Assembly (NCBI GenBank): GCA_027600665.1
Contig: JADGJL010000290.1
Span: forward strand, 4,910-26,645
Length of the DNA: 21,736 bases
From: Irineochytrium annulatum
Lineage: Eukaryota > Chytridiomycota > Chytridiomycetes > Chytridiales > Chytridiaceae
Direction of reading: 5' to 3'
Shown: piece after piece, positions 1-10,987 of the stretch
Position numbering within the stretch: position 1 is the stretch's first letter
How the letters are laid out: each line of letters starts with the position of its first letter
The notes under the pieces: model-generated
Seen by the model: only the letters and a program-made list of their open reading frames with translations
What the model was told of the DNA's origin: nothing
Database searches by the model: none
Position numbers and translations under genes: made by a program

Positions 1-412
1 TCCGCGCACGTTGGGACCAATTCTGGGCAACCCCATGGTTCGATTCCCGTCTGACCTTTCATGTTGTGTTTCATTCCTTTGCCCCTTTTTTGCGCTACCT
101 TTTTGTCCCTCTCCTCGACCGCCTCCTGTTTCCGCCGTGTGTTTTTTTCATCTTATCCTCGGCCCTGGCTTCTCTCTGCCTTTGCCAACTGCGCTGTTGG
201 AGTCCGTTCACAGTCCACCGCTCATCCGCGCACGTTGGGACCAATTCTGGGCAACCCCATGGTTCGATTCCCGTCTGACCTTTCATGTTGTGTTTCATTC
301 CTTTGCCCTTTTTGCGCTACCTTTTTGTCCCTCTCCTCGACCGCCTTTTGTTTCCGCCGTGTGTTATTTTCATTATTATCCTTGGCCCTGGCTTCTCTCT
401 CCCTCTGCCGCT
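1..412. repeat. Two tandem copies of a ~224-bp repeat
   Basis: The block beginning TCCGCGCACGTTGGGACC at position 1 begins again at 225. The two copies stay alignable to about 412 with a few small indels and substitutions, mainly in T-rich stretches. Unit 1 may begin before the window. The sequence is C/T-rich on the plus strand. The short open frames crossing it are low-complexity and differ between copies by frame-changing indels, so I do not regard it as coding. Each unit carries the 11-mer GGTTCGATTCC (37-47 and about 261-271), which matches the consensus of an internal RNA polymerase III B box. No tRNA cloverleaf can be folded around it: the T stem pairs at only two positions. Confidence 0.85.
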
Positions 413-1633
413 TGCCTGACTGGCTGCAAGAGGTGGGACTTTCCTTTAATAAAGTAGGGCATGATCTGCTGTGATAAGATATTGAACGTTATGCTACTCT
501 GTGTATTTTTAACGGTCATTTTCTCTGTATGAAGGCCTTTTTCATATCTAACCTGACAGTGAGTGTGCTCTCTAATTGTTTTTCTCCTCTGTCCTCGACG
601 GGAACAAGACCACCTCCGACGCCTCTACTTCATTGAAAGCCCTAAACGCTGACCACGTCGTCACGCTTGCTTCGGTTGCAACTCGTCTTGTTTTGTCTCG
701 ACTCTCTACCTTTTCGCCCTTTTTCCTCCGTTCATTCTTGCTATGTTGAGTGCATCCATTCCATTTTGTGGCACTTGACTTTAAACCCTCATACCCATCT
801 TCTCTGCCTTTTTGGCCTTTTCGCCTCCGTTCTTTCTTTCTGTCGCCTGCTATGTTGAGTGCATCCCCTTCATCATTATGTCGTTTGATTCTACCCTTAC
901 CCCGGCCTTCTTTCAGTTTCTGCCACGTGGGCCGGCCGCCTTATTCCCCCATATTCCGCACTCCTCCGCCCACTTGCTTTGGTGGTTGGATGCTGATATT
1001 GGTCATCCCAACGGATTGATTTAGGGTCCAACCCGCAGGTATGACACTCGGGTCTCATCGCTCTGTCTTTCCTCCCTCATCCCTTCTTTTTTTTTTTTAA
1101 CCTTCCTGCCTTTCCAAACCCTTCGTCCTGGCACAGCTGGTAGGGAGTGGAGAGGAATGCGACTGCTTGCTTCTCCGTAAACGGCCCTACCAATGTGTAA
1201 GAGCTCAACCGCACGGTAAGGCCAGGTTAGGCATTCCCTAGGGCGGGGGCATTGGCGAGTCCCGTTGCCGCGTTTGTGGTCGTGATTGCGTCGTGACGGT
1301 GTCTAGAAAATGGTTAGCATCCGGCTTGGTGTCCAAGGCAGGTTTGTGGTTGCCAATCCTCTAGCGATTGTATAAGTGTTGAGAAGTCCAACTGTGGTTA
1401 TAAGGGAAATTCATTCGGCGTGAAAAACACAAGCGTCCGACAGTCGGTTGATGTGGGAAGGATCTGGCATAAACATGTTTTCATGCTCCTTATAGTGGCC
1501 CAGGCCATCAGGATAACAACACGGTCAATAAATATGACAGGCGGGAAACTGCCCTGGCTTCTGTCACTGAAAATTATTCCAGGGTGAAATGCAGTATATT
1601 TTAAGCACAATATAAAAAACCCGTCTTCTCCCG
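413..1633. other. Intergenic region, no gene seen
   Basis: I find no supported gene here. The first part is pyrimidine-rich on the plus strand. A 17-base word, CTATGTTGAGTGCATCC, occurs at 741-757 and again at 850-866. Each copy is preceded by a similar CCTTTTCGCC...CCGTTC stretch (from 709 and from 816), so this is a second small direct duplication with a spacing of 109 bp. The last ~250 bases are AT-richer and presumably contain the 3' untranslated region of the minus-strand cyclase gene ending at 1634. Confidence 0.6.
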
Positions 1634-4600
1634 TTACGAATCCAGCCACTTCAGGTATAACTGGCACTTCAGCTCTTTAAACAGGGCATAAGAAATCCCT
1701 CTACTCTTCTTCCGGTCACCTTCAAAACTCGAATACTTTGCTATGAGGCCATGATACATTGCCTTAAGAACAGGGAGGCCCTCAAGCTCAGCTTTTCGCC
1801 GGCTGTACAGCTTTTTCTTTGCAATCCTCATAGCCTCCTTAACATGGCCCTCCAGCAGCTGCGCGATAATTTCAAACACTTCAATTGTCCAGAAGCTGAA
1901 GACATGGCGACGAAAAACGCCAAGGGTCTTTGTTGCGTCCACCATGGCCGTCACCACCAACTGTACACGAACTAAAAGGTCATCCTCCCATGGCGTTACA
2001 ATGAGGTCTTTCAAAAGTCCAGATCGAACAGGATCAAACATCAGCAATATGACATGTGGTATGGTCAGCACCGCGTCTATGCTGTCAGGGCCAAGCGGCA
2101 GTTTCTTGTACACCTCAACGAACTCCTCGAGTGAAGTCAGCGCACCGCCAAAGTCAGCGTTAGTGATCTTAACGAGCGCTATGACAGTCACGGTCGAGCC
2201 CACCCCGAAGTTGAGAATACGAGACGTAGCCGCACGAGGCTCAAAGGCCGGTGACCACTTTAAAACGGCCTCCGCGTCGCCGCGAATGAGCGCAACGCGG
2301 TATAATACGTAGAGAATTGTGAAACCATAAACAGGGTCGTCCTTCATTGTCAGGGACGCGCTGTAAAATGGCTCCAGGACCTCGTCAACGGTGATAAACT
2401 GTCCTGAGTGGAAGGCAACGGCTGATGCCAAACCGACAGAGGCGTGTTCGATACTGGCATCGCAGCGGGACTTCGCAAACGCATGAAGTTTGAGCAGAAG
2501 AGGTATGCATTCTCTGTACTGAGCTGAAAATGGCTTGTTGACGGACTGCAGGTAATTAGCAAAGGAATATCATTTGATGCAGCTTACTTTGACGTACAAA
2601 TACGAAGGGTGGTTCAGTCCTTTATCATTGGCATCCGCTGAGCGAATGAAAAAGCCATAAAGTTTAGGATTGGCGGAAATGCTGGTGAAGGCAAGCCTGT
2701 AGAGAATTGTCGTCCATTCCGTCGGATTATTGTTGTTTCGCATCAATAGGTTAAAATATCGCATCACAAGGTAGGTCTTTTCGTCAAGTGTGAAGGCCTT
2801 ATCCGTTGACAACACCTCCGTCATACTGCGAAGCACCATCTTTTCCAGTTCAATGTGCTGCTCCTTAGCATGCCATTTGTTTGGCACGCTCTCTGGAAAC
2901 GTTCGCTTTGATGGTCGCGTTCTCAATTGCCCGCCATTTGTCAAGATCCAATTTAACAAAGCTCGACGCTTCATTCCCGCTGCTTCGAGCTTCATTTCTT
3001 TCTCATCTTTTGGCCATGGCGCCGTCTGAAGATGGCTTAAGGCCAACAGCCCTGCATCTCGTTCCTTTGGGTATCGCCTGGTGGCAGTGTAGCCATTGCA
3101 GAGGCGCGAGAACCACATCGCCTTCCGGAGCGGCGTAATTTGAGCTGTCAACCTCTCCAGATGTTCGGGGTTGGCTTCGGCGACGTATTGCACAAGAGAC
3201 TCGACAATCCGGATGCCCTCAACCCATTGCGACTTCCGCGTCAGCAAGAGCCTTTTTGATAACCAGGAAGGAATTAGGTTTATAGCATTTCTGAAGTAGA
3301 CCGGTGTAACGCACCCCAGCTCCTCCTTATAGCGGATTGTCTTCTCCATATCCCCAGCACGAGTGAAGTGGTACTCAAGGTTGGGAAGAAAAGCCTCATA
3401 GCTGTCTTCGCCCAATATACTCTCTATCATACGACCGACGGAATTGTGGGCGGCCAGCCTCTCTTCAAAAGCCATAGACTCGTAAACAGCGTTCATGATG
3501 CTGATATGCCGAAAAGAGCACTCGACGCCGTCAAATCCAGGGTTGCTAGGGGCCTCGTGTGGTGATGTCGAGGAAATCGGCGGGTCGCAGACAAGAAAAT
3601 TGTAAATGTCACTATCCTTGATGAGGTCGACGCACGCCGACACGTCCATGTCAAAGTCGCCGAGGTCGAGCACGTTCCTAAGATTGAAGTACTTCATGAA
3701 TGTTTAGATGGTACTCTGTTTAATAGAGGAAATTTGAGCCAAACCAGCCCGAGGACAGATGCCACTTTGAGAACGCGCTGAAAAATCACGTCTAAGCGAT
3801 CATATTGAAAGAGAACCGCAGAGCCGAGATCCGTCAGAATAGCTTCCATGTGGACAGAGTCATCACGAAAGGTAAGGACACCTTCCTCATCGACAATCAG
3901 CTCCCCCCCAACCTTTACAAAGATGACATCAATTGTCATCTGCAAAAACAGCGGGCTGCCGCTCGTCTTTGCGAATATAGCGGCGGAGATAACCGGGTCG
4001 ACGCCAGTAACGCGAACTGTGAGCTTGCTCAGCTTCGACATCTGATTGACTGCGTAAACAAACAAGAAAAAGGCTGACATATCACGAGGTAAGACTAACA
4101 ATCAAAGCACTGGCTTCCTCCTCACTGAAACCGCCAAGCAAGAGATGATGGGTATCCTGCAACGTAAGAGCCCTCTCTAAAGCTCGATTCTCTGATAGCT
4201 TCAAAGGCCTCGTTAAAATCTGAAAAAATATCTTTATCATGCGTTAGTATCAATTGGCGCGACATGGGTGAGTCTAACCTTTGGGCAATACCGCGCCAAT
4301 GTCATGAGGACATCGAGTGTATGCGAGTCATACCATTGCGCGTCGTCAAACACAAAGACAACCCGGAAGTCCCTGACGAACATCTCCACAATCTTCGTCA
4401 CCATTGACTTGACGTGATTTATCCTCGCCTGCGCGTCCAAATTCTCCGTCAGCTTTGTCTCAGGGATAGATAATCCAGTCGACACCATCCCCAGCAACGG
4501 GGTCATTCCCAAATCGACCCCGGCTTTCACCAAGAACGCCTGTGCCGCCGACCCGAGCGTCGCTCCGGTTAGGCTTGCATTTCCTTTTTCAACTGTGGTC

Positions 4601-7083
4601 TGGCGGCGCAGTGACGCCGTGCGGGACGGAAGACGCGCAAGGGTCGAGAACGAGCTGCTGGGATTCGGGTTGCGCGCAAACTTAAGGACCGGGGATGCGA
4701 CGAGGACATCTATGGATGGAAGGTTATTGAATATAAAGAGGAGGAGGGGCTCGAGGCCGCTAAAGGGGCGCCATTGGTCCATCTCGCTCCCTGCATCAAA
4801 AAAAAAAAAAAAAAAATGCGAGTTCAGTTGCGACGCGCGCGCAAGAGGGGAAATCCAACCTTGCGTCAAGCAAGCGGGGACGTTGTGCTCGCTCGCGTGC
4901 GCCGTGAGAAACGTAGCGAGGGTCGACTTCCCGAGCCCACTTGGAGCCTCAACGATGACGATGGCACGCCTTCCATCCTCATGCCAGCTTGCAAATCTCT
5001 TTATGAGCACTTCCCTCTCATGCTTGTATCCAAACTGTGAGCGCGCAGTTGAAGTGGCGCCAGCGCCAACGCCGGGCTCGCCGAGGTCGATAGAGTAAAT
5101 CCTAGAATCGTTCGCGCGGCCCTTCAGATGAACCATACCAAGATCCTGGGTTGCATGTGTGAGCTTAACGTTCTCGTGCGTCTCTTGATCGATGACGATT
5201 GTCTGTTTAAAACCTGCGATGGGCATAAGGCGCGCCGCTGTCACAATGACGTCCCCTGATATAAATGGCGTTAGCAACAAATCTCTAAAAACCGCTGGAG
5301 AGTGGACGCATACCCAGCAAGCCAATTTCGCTCCTATAGTCGTTCCCCAGCTTTGTGAAAAGAATCTCACCGGACGAGATCGATATTGAGATGTATTTTG
5401 TAAAGGGTCCATCCAGGACCTTCTGCAAGTCCTCAACGAACCACTTCATGCACTTCACGGATTGGTCCGAGTTGTTGACGTGTGAGAAGGATGGTAAGCC
5501 GAATATCGCCAACATAGTCTGTCCTTTATCATCAGCTGTAAAGTTGCCCAAAAGCGTCAGTGGGCAATCGTGACGCAAGCTAAATCTTAGCGCACACCTG
5601 AGTACTGCAGGAAGACACCCTTGTGCTCCTTCAACGCCTTTACAAAGCTCAAAAAGATTTTCTGAACCACATCAAGCTCGAACGGGGACACGAGCGCCAC
5701 AAAAATCGTCGCCACGCTCCGAAACTCCGCAATTACGTCCGCCCCAATACCCTGCGGGGTTGCAACGACGACGGAGCCACTGCCCACTTGGGAGGGGTAC
5801 CCAACGGAGCCCCTGTTTCTGACAGTAGTCGAGGGATATCCAACATCTGAAGACGTTGTTGCGACACCAGACGACTGCCGAACGGCGCGTGAATGTTGCG
5901 CATCGATGCGCCTTAGAAGGGAGTGATTTACGAATCTACGCACGAAATCCTCCCCGTCCGCCTCGTCGGCGTCGGCAGCCGTTCCTGGGACCGTCACATC
6001 CAATCCGGCGCGGAGCGACGGCAGCCCCCGTATGCGGCTGGCGGGTCCCGTACGTACGCCGTCACCCTCCCAAAAGAGCTTTGCGACGTGGGCGTCGGCC
6101 ATCCCGGCTATCGTTACCGCGTCGGCGCGGAACACGCTGGTCGCCAACGCCGCCACCGCCCCCGCACTCAGGAGGGCATGCCCTCCAACCCGCTTTGCCT
6201 TCGCAAGGCGCTCGACTTCGGACCGGTGCGCTACATCCAGCTCGGCGAGCGCGTCGGACGAGATCCCAAGCTCGCCGCTTGCCGCGTTGTCAAGTAAAAT
6301 CCCGAGGGAGCGCAACCCGGCCCCTTGTACGAAGTAATCCAACCTCCACGCTGGGTCGCCCAAAATGACTCGTGACATCGGCCCCGCCGTGATGGCAAAG
6401 TGCAGGTAGAGGGCCGACATGGCAGAGCTGCCGGAGGCCAGCTCCGCCATGAGAGGGTCCCGCCGGTGGTCCGGGTTATGGGAGGTCGAAGCAAGTGTCA
6501 TGTCGATGTTGACGGACTTGCAGCAGGTTGCGACGTGGAGGCAGCAGGCGAGGGAGCGGAGGACGGACTGGCTGAGGTCGGGCTCGTCAAGGTCGGGGGA
6601 GAAAGCGACGAGGAGGGCATCGCCTGCAGCCGAGTGATGATTAGCACCTGCGATTAGCAAGTGCGGGGTCAACCCCTACCTAAAAACCGGACGATATCGC
6701 CCCTGTATAGCGCGATTACGTCGATTATCTTACTCAGGAAGCTGCCGACGGTCTTCGTTATGACCTGGAGCAAGCTTAGTAGCGAACACAACGTGCAGTC
6801 GGGGTTGTACCTCTGAGGCCATTTTGCCCAGGAACGTCAGGCCAGCCGACATCTTCGAATAGCCGGAAATGTCCACCTGGTGATCATAATTAAAAGCGAA
6901 TACGCGGCCATCTTTTATCAAACATTAAAGGGTCCATCCACTAGCCCGTACCATGCATACTACGAGCTTCTCCTCAACCTCCCAGGCCTTTCCCTTGGCC
7001 AGCCGCGCCGTAACTTCAGCCCTCAGCTGGCGATTGACCGACAGTGCGCGCACGTAGGCGGCCGCGTACGGGGCGACGCTCAT
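1634..7083 (-). CDS. sAC-like adenylyl cyclase/NTPase, copy A (12 exons)
   Basis: Spliced by hand. Exons on the minus strand: 7083-6952, 6876-6811, 6764-6680, 6623-5598, 5535-5314, 5255-4860, 4790-4279, 4219-4100, 4041-3745, 3691-3315, 3251-2588, 2545-1634. They total 4809 nt, 1602 aa, with no internal stop; human sAC has about 1610. C1 has VDISGY (Asp46) and FLGDALL (Asp96), the spacing expected of the two metal-binding Asp. C2 runs from about residue 390 to 521 and ends in GLLGDVIVTAARLM. Walker A APSGLGKS has Lys620; Walker B FVFDDAQW has Asp791/792, followed by ILTRP. ASVLGLYFNL closes the NTPase module, and the last ~600 residues are helical, probably TPR-like. The expected product is a soluble cyclase making cAMP, but C2 has lost several ATP-binding residues, so activity is uncertain. 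The ATG follows GCCCACG, and homology to copy B begins there. The product class is strongly supported; exon ends follow from GT-AG sites and comparison with copy B. Confidence 0.9.
4791..4859 (-). other. Intron 6 of cyclase copy A, with a T19 tract
   Basis: This 69-nt intron starts GTTGGA and ends GATGCAG on the minus strand. Just before the acceptor lies an uninterrupted run of 19 T (A at 4798-4816 on the plus strand), an extreme polypyrimidine tract and a likely hypervariable homopolymer. Its length is a multiple of three and it has no in-frame stop, so an unspliced reading looks like a continuous protein with a Phe run. The corresponding intron in copy B (13274-13325, 52 nt) has no such tract. 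Confidence 0.8.
4860..7083 (-). repeat. Inverted-repeat arm A (high-identity half of cyclase A)
   Basis: This segment covers exon 1 to the P-loop exon and matches 10988-13273 in inverted orientation, introns included. Hand comparison gives 2 differences in 222 bases in exon 5, 2 in 85 in exon 3, 2 in the 56-base intron 3 and 4 in the 62-base intron 4. Identity drops in the linker between C1 and C2 and beyond the P-loop exon. Confidence 0.85.
5256..5313 (-). other. Intron 5 of cyclase copy A (mimics a frameshift)
   Basis: This 58-nt intron starts GTATGC, has a GCTAAC branch point and ends ATCAG. Unspliced, it contains an in-frame TAG and changes frame, which would suggest a broken gene. Spliced, the flanks join as ...GLLG/DVIVTAARLM, the conserved end of a class III cyclase domain. 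The matching intron of copy B (12821-12877) is 57 nt, one base shorter, and is open in frame. Confidence 0.9.
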
Positions 7084-7869
7084 CGTGGGCGGCCGAAGCA
7101 ATGGGTCGGCGGGCAGGCTGGGAATCTTGGGACAACAGCTTGGAGCGGGGACAAGCCGGATTTACCTTCCGTCGCGGCTGAAAGGAGGCCCTTGGTGACG
7201 GCGTGGTCGTGATTTACATGGGGGGTCGATAACGGGATAGCCGACAGCCTGAGGCGATCTAGGACCAGGCCTTCGCCGCAGGCGAGCGACGAGAGCTGGA
7301 CAGGACTCCATCCTAGTCAATGACATCTCCGCGCGTCCTGCCAATACAACACCACTATAGCGATACTTCCTTGGTCCAGCCCTTCATCCATTTACAATAT
7401 GAATATCCTGGCCCGTGAGAAAGAGAAGTCCATGCTCGTCGCGTCATGGCAGGAGCACAAGGATATGACGTTGGTGGGCTGGTAATCGAACAGGGTTTAG
7501 TTGTCTAATCCTTTGGGAGAACCTTTTTTTTGAAGTTCGGCCAAGGTGGGTGGACGGCAAGTCATGACGGACTCAGCTGAGGCGGGGGCCGGGTGAATGC
7601 GGATGGGACGACGGGGCGGGCGGATGCCAAAGGCGTGCGATCCGGGCGACGGCCGGTGTCGTCGGGTGGGCGCGGAAAGGTCGCTGGAAATGCGACGTCG
7701 GAGACACCGAATCGACACCAGTCTCGGCCAGCCGACGCCCGACGCCGTCAACAGTCCGTTTCTAACGCGTTCGACGTCGAGCTGCGGGCTGGGATGATCC
7801 ATCCGTCTGCCGCTGTCAGAGATCAGCTGATCCGCAACTGCTTTTATCCTTCGTACTAACAACCCTATC
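7084..7869. promoter_or_regulatory. Divergent intergenic region: leader of cyclase A and upstream of the surface-protein gene
   Basis: No complete gene is visible. On the minus strand, 75 bases before the cyclase A start, lies GGAAGGTAAATCC (plus coordinates 7158-7170). The identical 13-mer occurs 65 bases before the cyclase B start (10911-10923), while most of the rest of the leaders differ. It contains a possible splice donor (GAAG/GTAAAT), so it may mark a 5' leader intron, or it may be a shared regulatory element. The right end probably holds the last part of an intron of the plus-strand gene: TACTAAC at 7854-7860 followed by ACCAG at 7876-7880. I could not identify the exon upstream of it. 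Confidence 0.45.
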
Positions 7870-9552
7870 ATGGTGACCAGGCCCCCGATCGCCACGTCCT
7901 CCACCACGGACTCGCCAACCTCATCCCCCGGGTCCTCGACCTCGCCACCGCACTCTAGCACCATGGCCACGGCGACAGGCACGACGCCGACCGACCCTGC
8001 GTCATCCACAACCCCGTCCACGACCCCGTCCACGACACCGTCCTCGACGCCGACGTCTACGCCTACATCGCAGACGACATCCACTCCCCCTCCACCGTCG
8101 CATTCCACGACCCCAAAAACGCCAAACAACCCGTCGTCTACTGGCGCGCACACGCCCGTGAACCCGCCCGAATCGACGGACGTGAACACGCCAGGAACAC
8201 CCACGACAAATGATCCCGCATCGACGCCCGTCACGGGACTGCCCACGATCACCGGTGGCGGCAACGGCGGCAATGGCGGCAACGGCGGCGGCGGTGGCGG
8301 CGGCGGTAACCCCTCCAACCCGACCCTCGGCACCTCCACTTCGCCCTACAACCCCGCATTCACCTCCAACCCCGCCTCCAACGATTCCGCATCCGGTTCC
8401 ACCCTCCCCGTCGGCGCCGTCGCAGGGCTCGTCGTCGCGTGCGTCGTCGTCCTTATCCTAGCCGTGATCGCGCTCCGTATCTTCTTCATTCGCCGAGCCC
8501 GCGCCCGCGACGACACGGAGCCCACGTCCGGTCCCCTGCAATTCGGACCGACAGGCGTGAAGCGCTTTTCCGCCTCATCGTTCACGAACGCGCTCGGGAT
8601 CGCCGGCGTGGGCGGGAGGAAGAGGGACAGCGACGGGAGCGGGAAGCCGATGAGACGGCTGACGCCGGCTGTGGACCCGACGCCGAGCCCCAGCCCTGTC
8701 CCCACGGGTACGACGGTGGTGTCGTCGACGTCGCCCGTACAGCAGATGGCGCCAGCTGGAGCCTTTATGGTGTCCAGTGCACCGGGTGGTGCACCTGTGG
8801 ACCAGCAGCAGTACTACGGCGGCGGCGGGTACTCGGCGGCCGGGTATTATCAGAGCCAGGGAGGGTATTACGCACAGCAGCCAAACCAGGAGCAGCACAT
8901 GCAATTAATGCAGGGCATGCAGGGTGGGGGCAGCCCTCAGCAGCATTTGGCGGCCCAGCAGCAGCATTATCAGTACAATGGGTACTACCAGGCCTACCCT
9001 TCGCATGAGGGAGATGTACGTGGATTTTGATTGCGGCGCATGGATTTCACCTGCTCGTGCTTCGTTTCTTTAAGCGCTTCTTTGCATTTCAATCGGTTCG
9101 CCCCACGCGGGCGTGTGTTTCGCTGCTTTCTCTTTCGCTTTCCATTCACGGAACCCTCTCTCCCTCTTTATGATGTTCCTCGGATGAACAAACGTCTCCA
9201 CTGCCCTCCTCCATGGAAATCACAGCACGCCAATAAATTGTCTTAAACCTTTAACACGTCCGCCCGTTCTAACTTCCTTCTTTCTTCCCTCGTTCCTCCT
9301 CCTCTCATCCAGCGCTCATACTGGGACGCCTCCGGCCAAGCCTACGCCAAAACCCCCATAGCCCCACACACCTACATCGAACGCCCTTCAAGCTCCCTCG
9401 GCGCCGCGCCCGCTGCGCCCGCTGCGAACGCCGCGGGGTTTCCGACGACGCTGTCGGCTGTCACTGAGGAAGGTACGCTGTCGAGCGGGGGCACGCAGGG
9501 GACGCAGGGGAAGAAGGCGGCGGACGGGGAAGGGCCGGTGTCATCTGCTTGA
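7870..9552 (+). CDS. Mucin-like single-pass membrane protein with Q/Y-rich tail
   Basis: Two exons are visible, 7870-9015 and 9313-9552, joining as SHEGD/RSYWDASGQ; from the ATG at 7870 this gives 461 aa. Residues 1-128 are Ser/Thr/Pro-rich (repeated TTPS-type units), as in O-mannosylated fungal stalks. A Gly/Asn run follows at 129-146, then a transmembrane helix at about 181-206 and a basic stop-transfer, RRARAR. The cytoplasmic part is disordered and very rich in Gln, Tyr and Gly at 311-380. The layout resembles fungal wall-stress sensors, but no WSC or other folded ectodomain is seen. There is no signal peptide after the 7870 ATG. A perfect TACTAAC branch site (7854-7860) precedes a CAG acceptor at 7880, so I suspect the true first coding exon lies upstream and this ATG is intronic. 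The gene sits between two divergent cyclase genes. Function is inferred from layout only. Confidence 0.75.
9016..9312 (+). other. 297-nt intron with stop and AATAAA, possible alternative 3' end
   Basis: Donor GTACGT, branch-like TCTAAC and acceptor ATCCAG. It is several times longer than the other introns in the window. If it is not removed, translation adds VRGF and stops at 9030. An AATAAA lies at 9232-9237 inside the intron, so early polyadenylation could yield a shorter protein lacking the last 79 residues. Confidence 0.6.
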
Positions 9553-10987
9553 GTTGACCGTCGAACGGGCAACCGTGCGACGGGAGGGATGGTTTGCGTT
9601 TGGGCGCGTGATTTGGCTGTGGCGTCTGCTGCGGTTTGTGCTGTTGCTGGGGGGTATGTGAGGGGGGATTAGAGGAGAGTATCGTGTGGGGATTATGCGA
9701 GATGGCTATCGTTTGTGGTATATGATGCTATGCGGTTGGAATTGAGTTTAGGAGTTGGGCGCATGAGGATGCGTGCGCCGGTGCTGTGAGCATCACTGAC
9801 CGCGTTTAGTTGTGCCTCTTCTTCTTCTTTTCTTCATTTAATCCCTCATTGCGCCAGTATGCGCCTGTACCTTTCGATAACGTTGTTTATCTTGCATCTT
9901 GTTCTTTCCCAGTTTATTGTTTACCTTTGAACCTGCCTCTTATTCCTGGACATGGCCTTTCTCCAACTCCTCTCATTTTTTCTGCGTTTGCTCGGATTAC
10001 CTTTTCTCTACAGTGAGGTTGTAGACAGCCAGTGTATTACGTTAAATTTGTATCATGCTACCAACCTTCTTCTTCCTTCACTACTCCGTAGGTTGAAGCT
10101 TAGCAGGTTAATTTCTGCGCACTTACCGCCACATGTTTCTACGTATGTTCGCCAGCCCTATTTGGTCGTGTTTATTAAGTACTTGACATTGTCGACCAGC
10201 GTTTGTTCGCATCAATTCAGAAATAAGCTACTAATCAACCGTTGGGGCGTCAACATCTGTGTAGCTCGAGAAGCAGATTTTAAAAAGCAACCATAACGCA
10301 TGCTGAGCATGAACGTCTATCCCGTCACAGGGAAGCTCCTCCGGACAGACTTCAAACAGAAAATGAGCCCGAAGAGCTAGGATTATGCGAATGGAAATGA
10401 ACTTGCTAGCGAAAGGTAGTGGCGTTCACGCGGAGCGCTGATCGTGTCCGTAGTTGTAAAGCATTCTATTTCGGATTGCTTGAGCTTGGTTTGTTGATAA
10501 AGCCTCGGACGTGAGCAGTCGCCAAAAGGTGAGTCGGTGGTCGCATCCGCATTCCACCATGAGCCTGAATTGGTGTGAGGAGAGAAGTGGGTATTTCTGA
10601 AAGTGAGGAAATATATCGTCGATGAAAGCAGACATTTGGGCTGCTGATGGGAGCAAGCTCGCCATCGCGTCGTGACTGCTCCTCCTCCGATGAGGGCCCT
10701 GCCGTGCCTGATGGATAACCCAGAAAACATCGCGTAAATCCCTGCCTTGCTCAATCCCACGCTATGAGTCAGTTCTCCTCATAGCAACTCTCAACTGAGA
10801 TGTGCATAACCCAAGCTTAGGCTAGGACTTCAGATACGCTCAACACCAGCTCTGCGGAGGTTTCGTTAGCCCGTACCTCGTGTTTGTTGGTCGCGACCAG
10901 CCGGTTCTAGGGAAGGTAAATCCCATTCGGAAGTCCTCAGCCGGCAATCTCCCGACTATCTCCTGCGCGCGAGGCGCCATACCCACC
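9553..10987. other. Intergenic region between surface-protein gene and cyclase B
   Basis: The first part is presumably the 3' untranslated region of the surface-protein gene; it is G/T-rich and then pyrimidine-rich. No gene is confidently supported. On the minus strand, 10426-10665 is a 79-codon ATG-started frame (MASLLPSAAQMSAFIDDIFP...) with plausible amino-acid composition, but it has no recognisable homology and overlaps what should be the upstream region of cyclase B. I leave it as a possible small gene or chance frame. The 13-mer shared with the cyclase A leader is at 10911-10923. Confidence 0.45.

Noticed and set aside
37..47. tRNA gene suggested by GGTTCGATTCC
   Set aside because: The T stem pairs at only two positions and no acceptor or anticodon stem fits.
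1129..1200. tRNA-like D-arm word TGGCACAGCTGGTAGGGAG with a distant T-arm-like stretch
   Set aside because: No consistent acceptor stem and a poor B box; probably chance.
4595..5098. Plus-strand 167-codon frame across the cyclase A P-loop exon
   Set aside because: It lies opposite a well-supported coding exon and includes the poly-A tract as a Lys run; a shadow frame.
5256..5313. In-frame stop plus one-base shift in cyclase A, suggesting a pseudogene
   Set aside because: The segment has a GTATGC donor, GCTAAC branch point and ATCAG acceptor. Removing it restores the cyclase motif in both copies, so it is an intron.
7497..8339. Minus-strand 280-codon Val/Gly/Pro-rich frame
   Set aside because: It is the reverse complement of the Ser/Thr/Pro-rich coding sequence, with composition forced by the opposite strand.
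10426..10665. Minus-strand 79-codon ATG frame as a small gene
   Set aside because: Plausible composition but no homology, splice or context support; not claimed as a gene.
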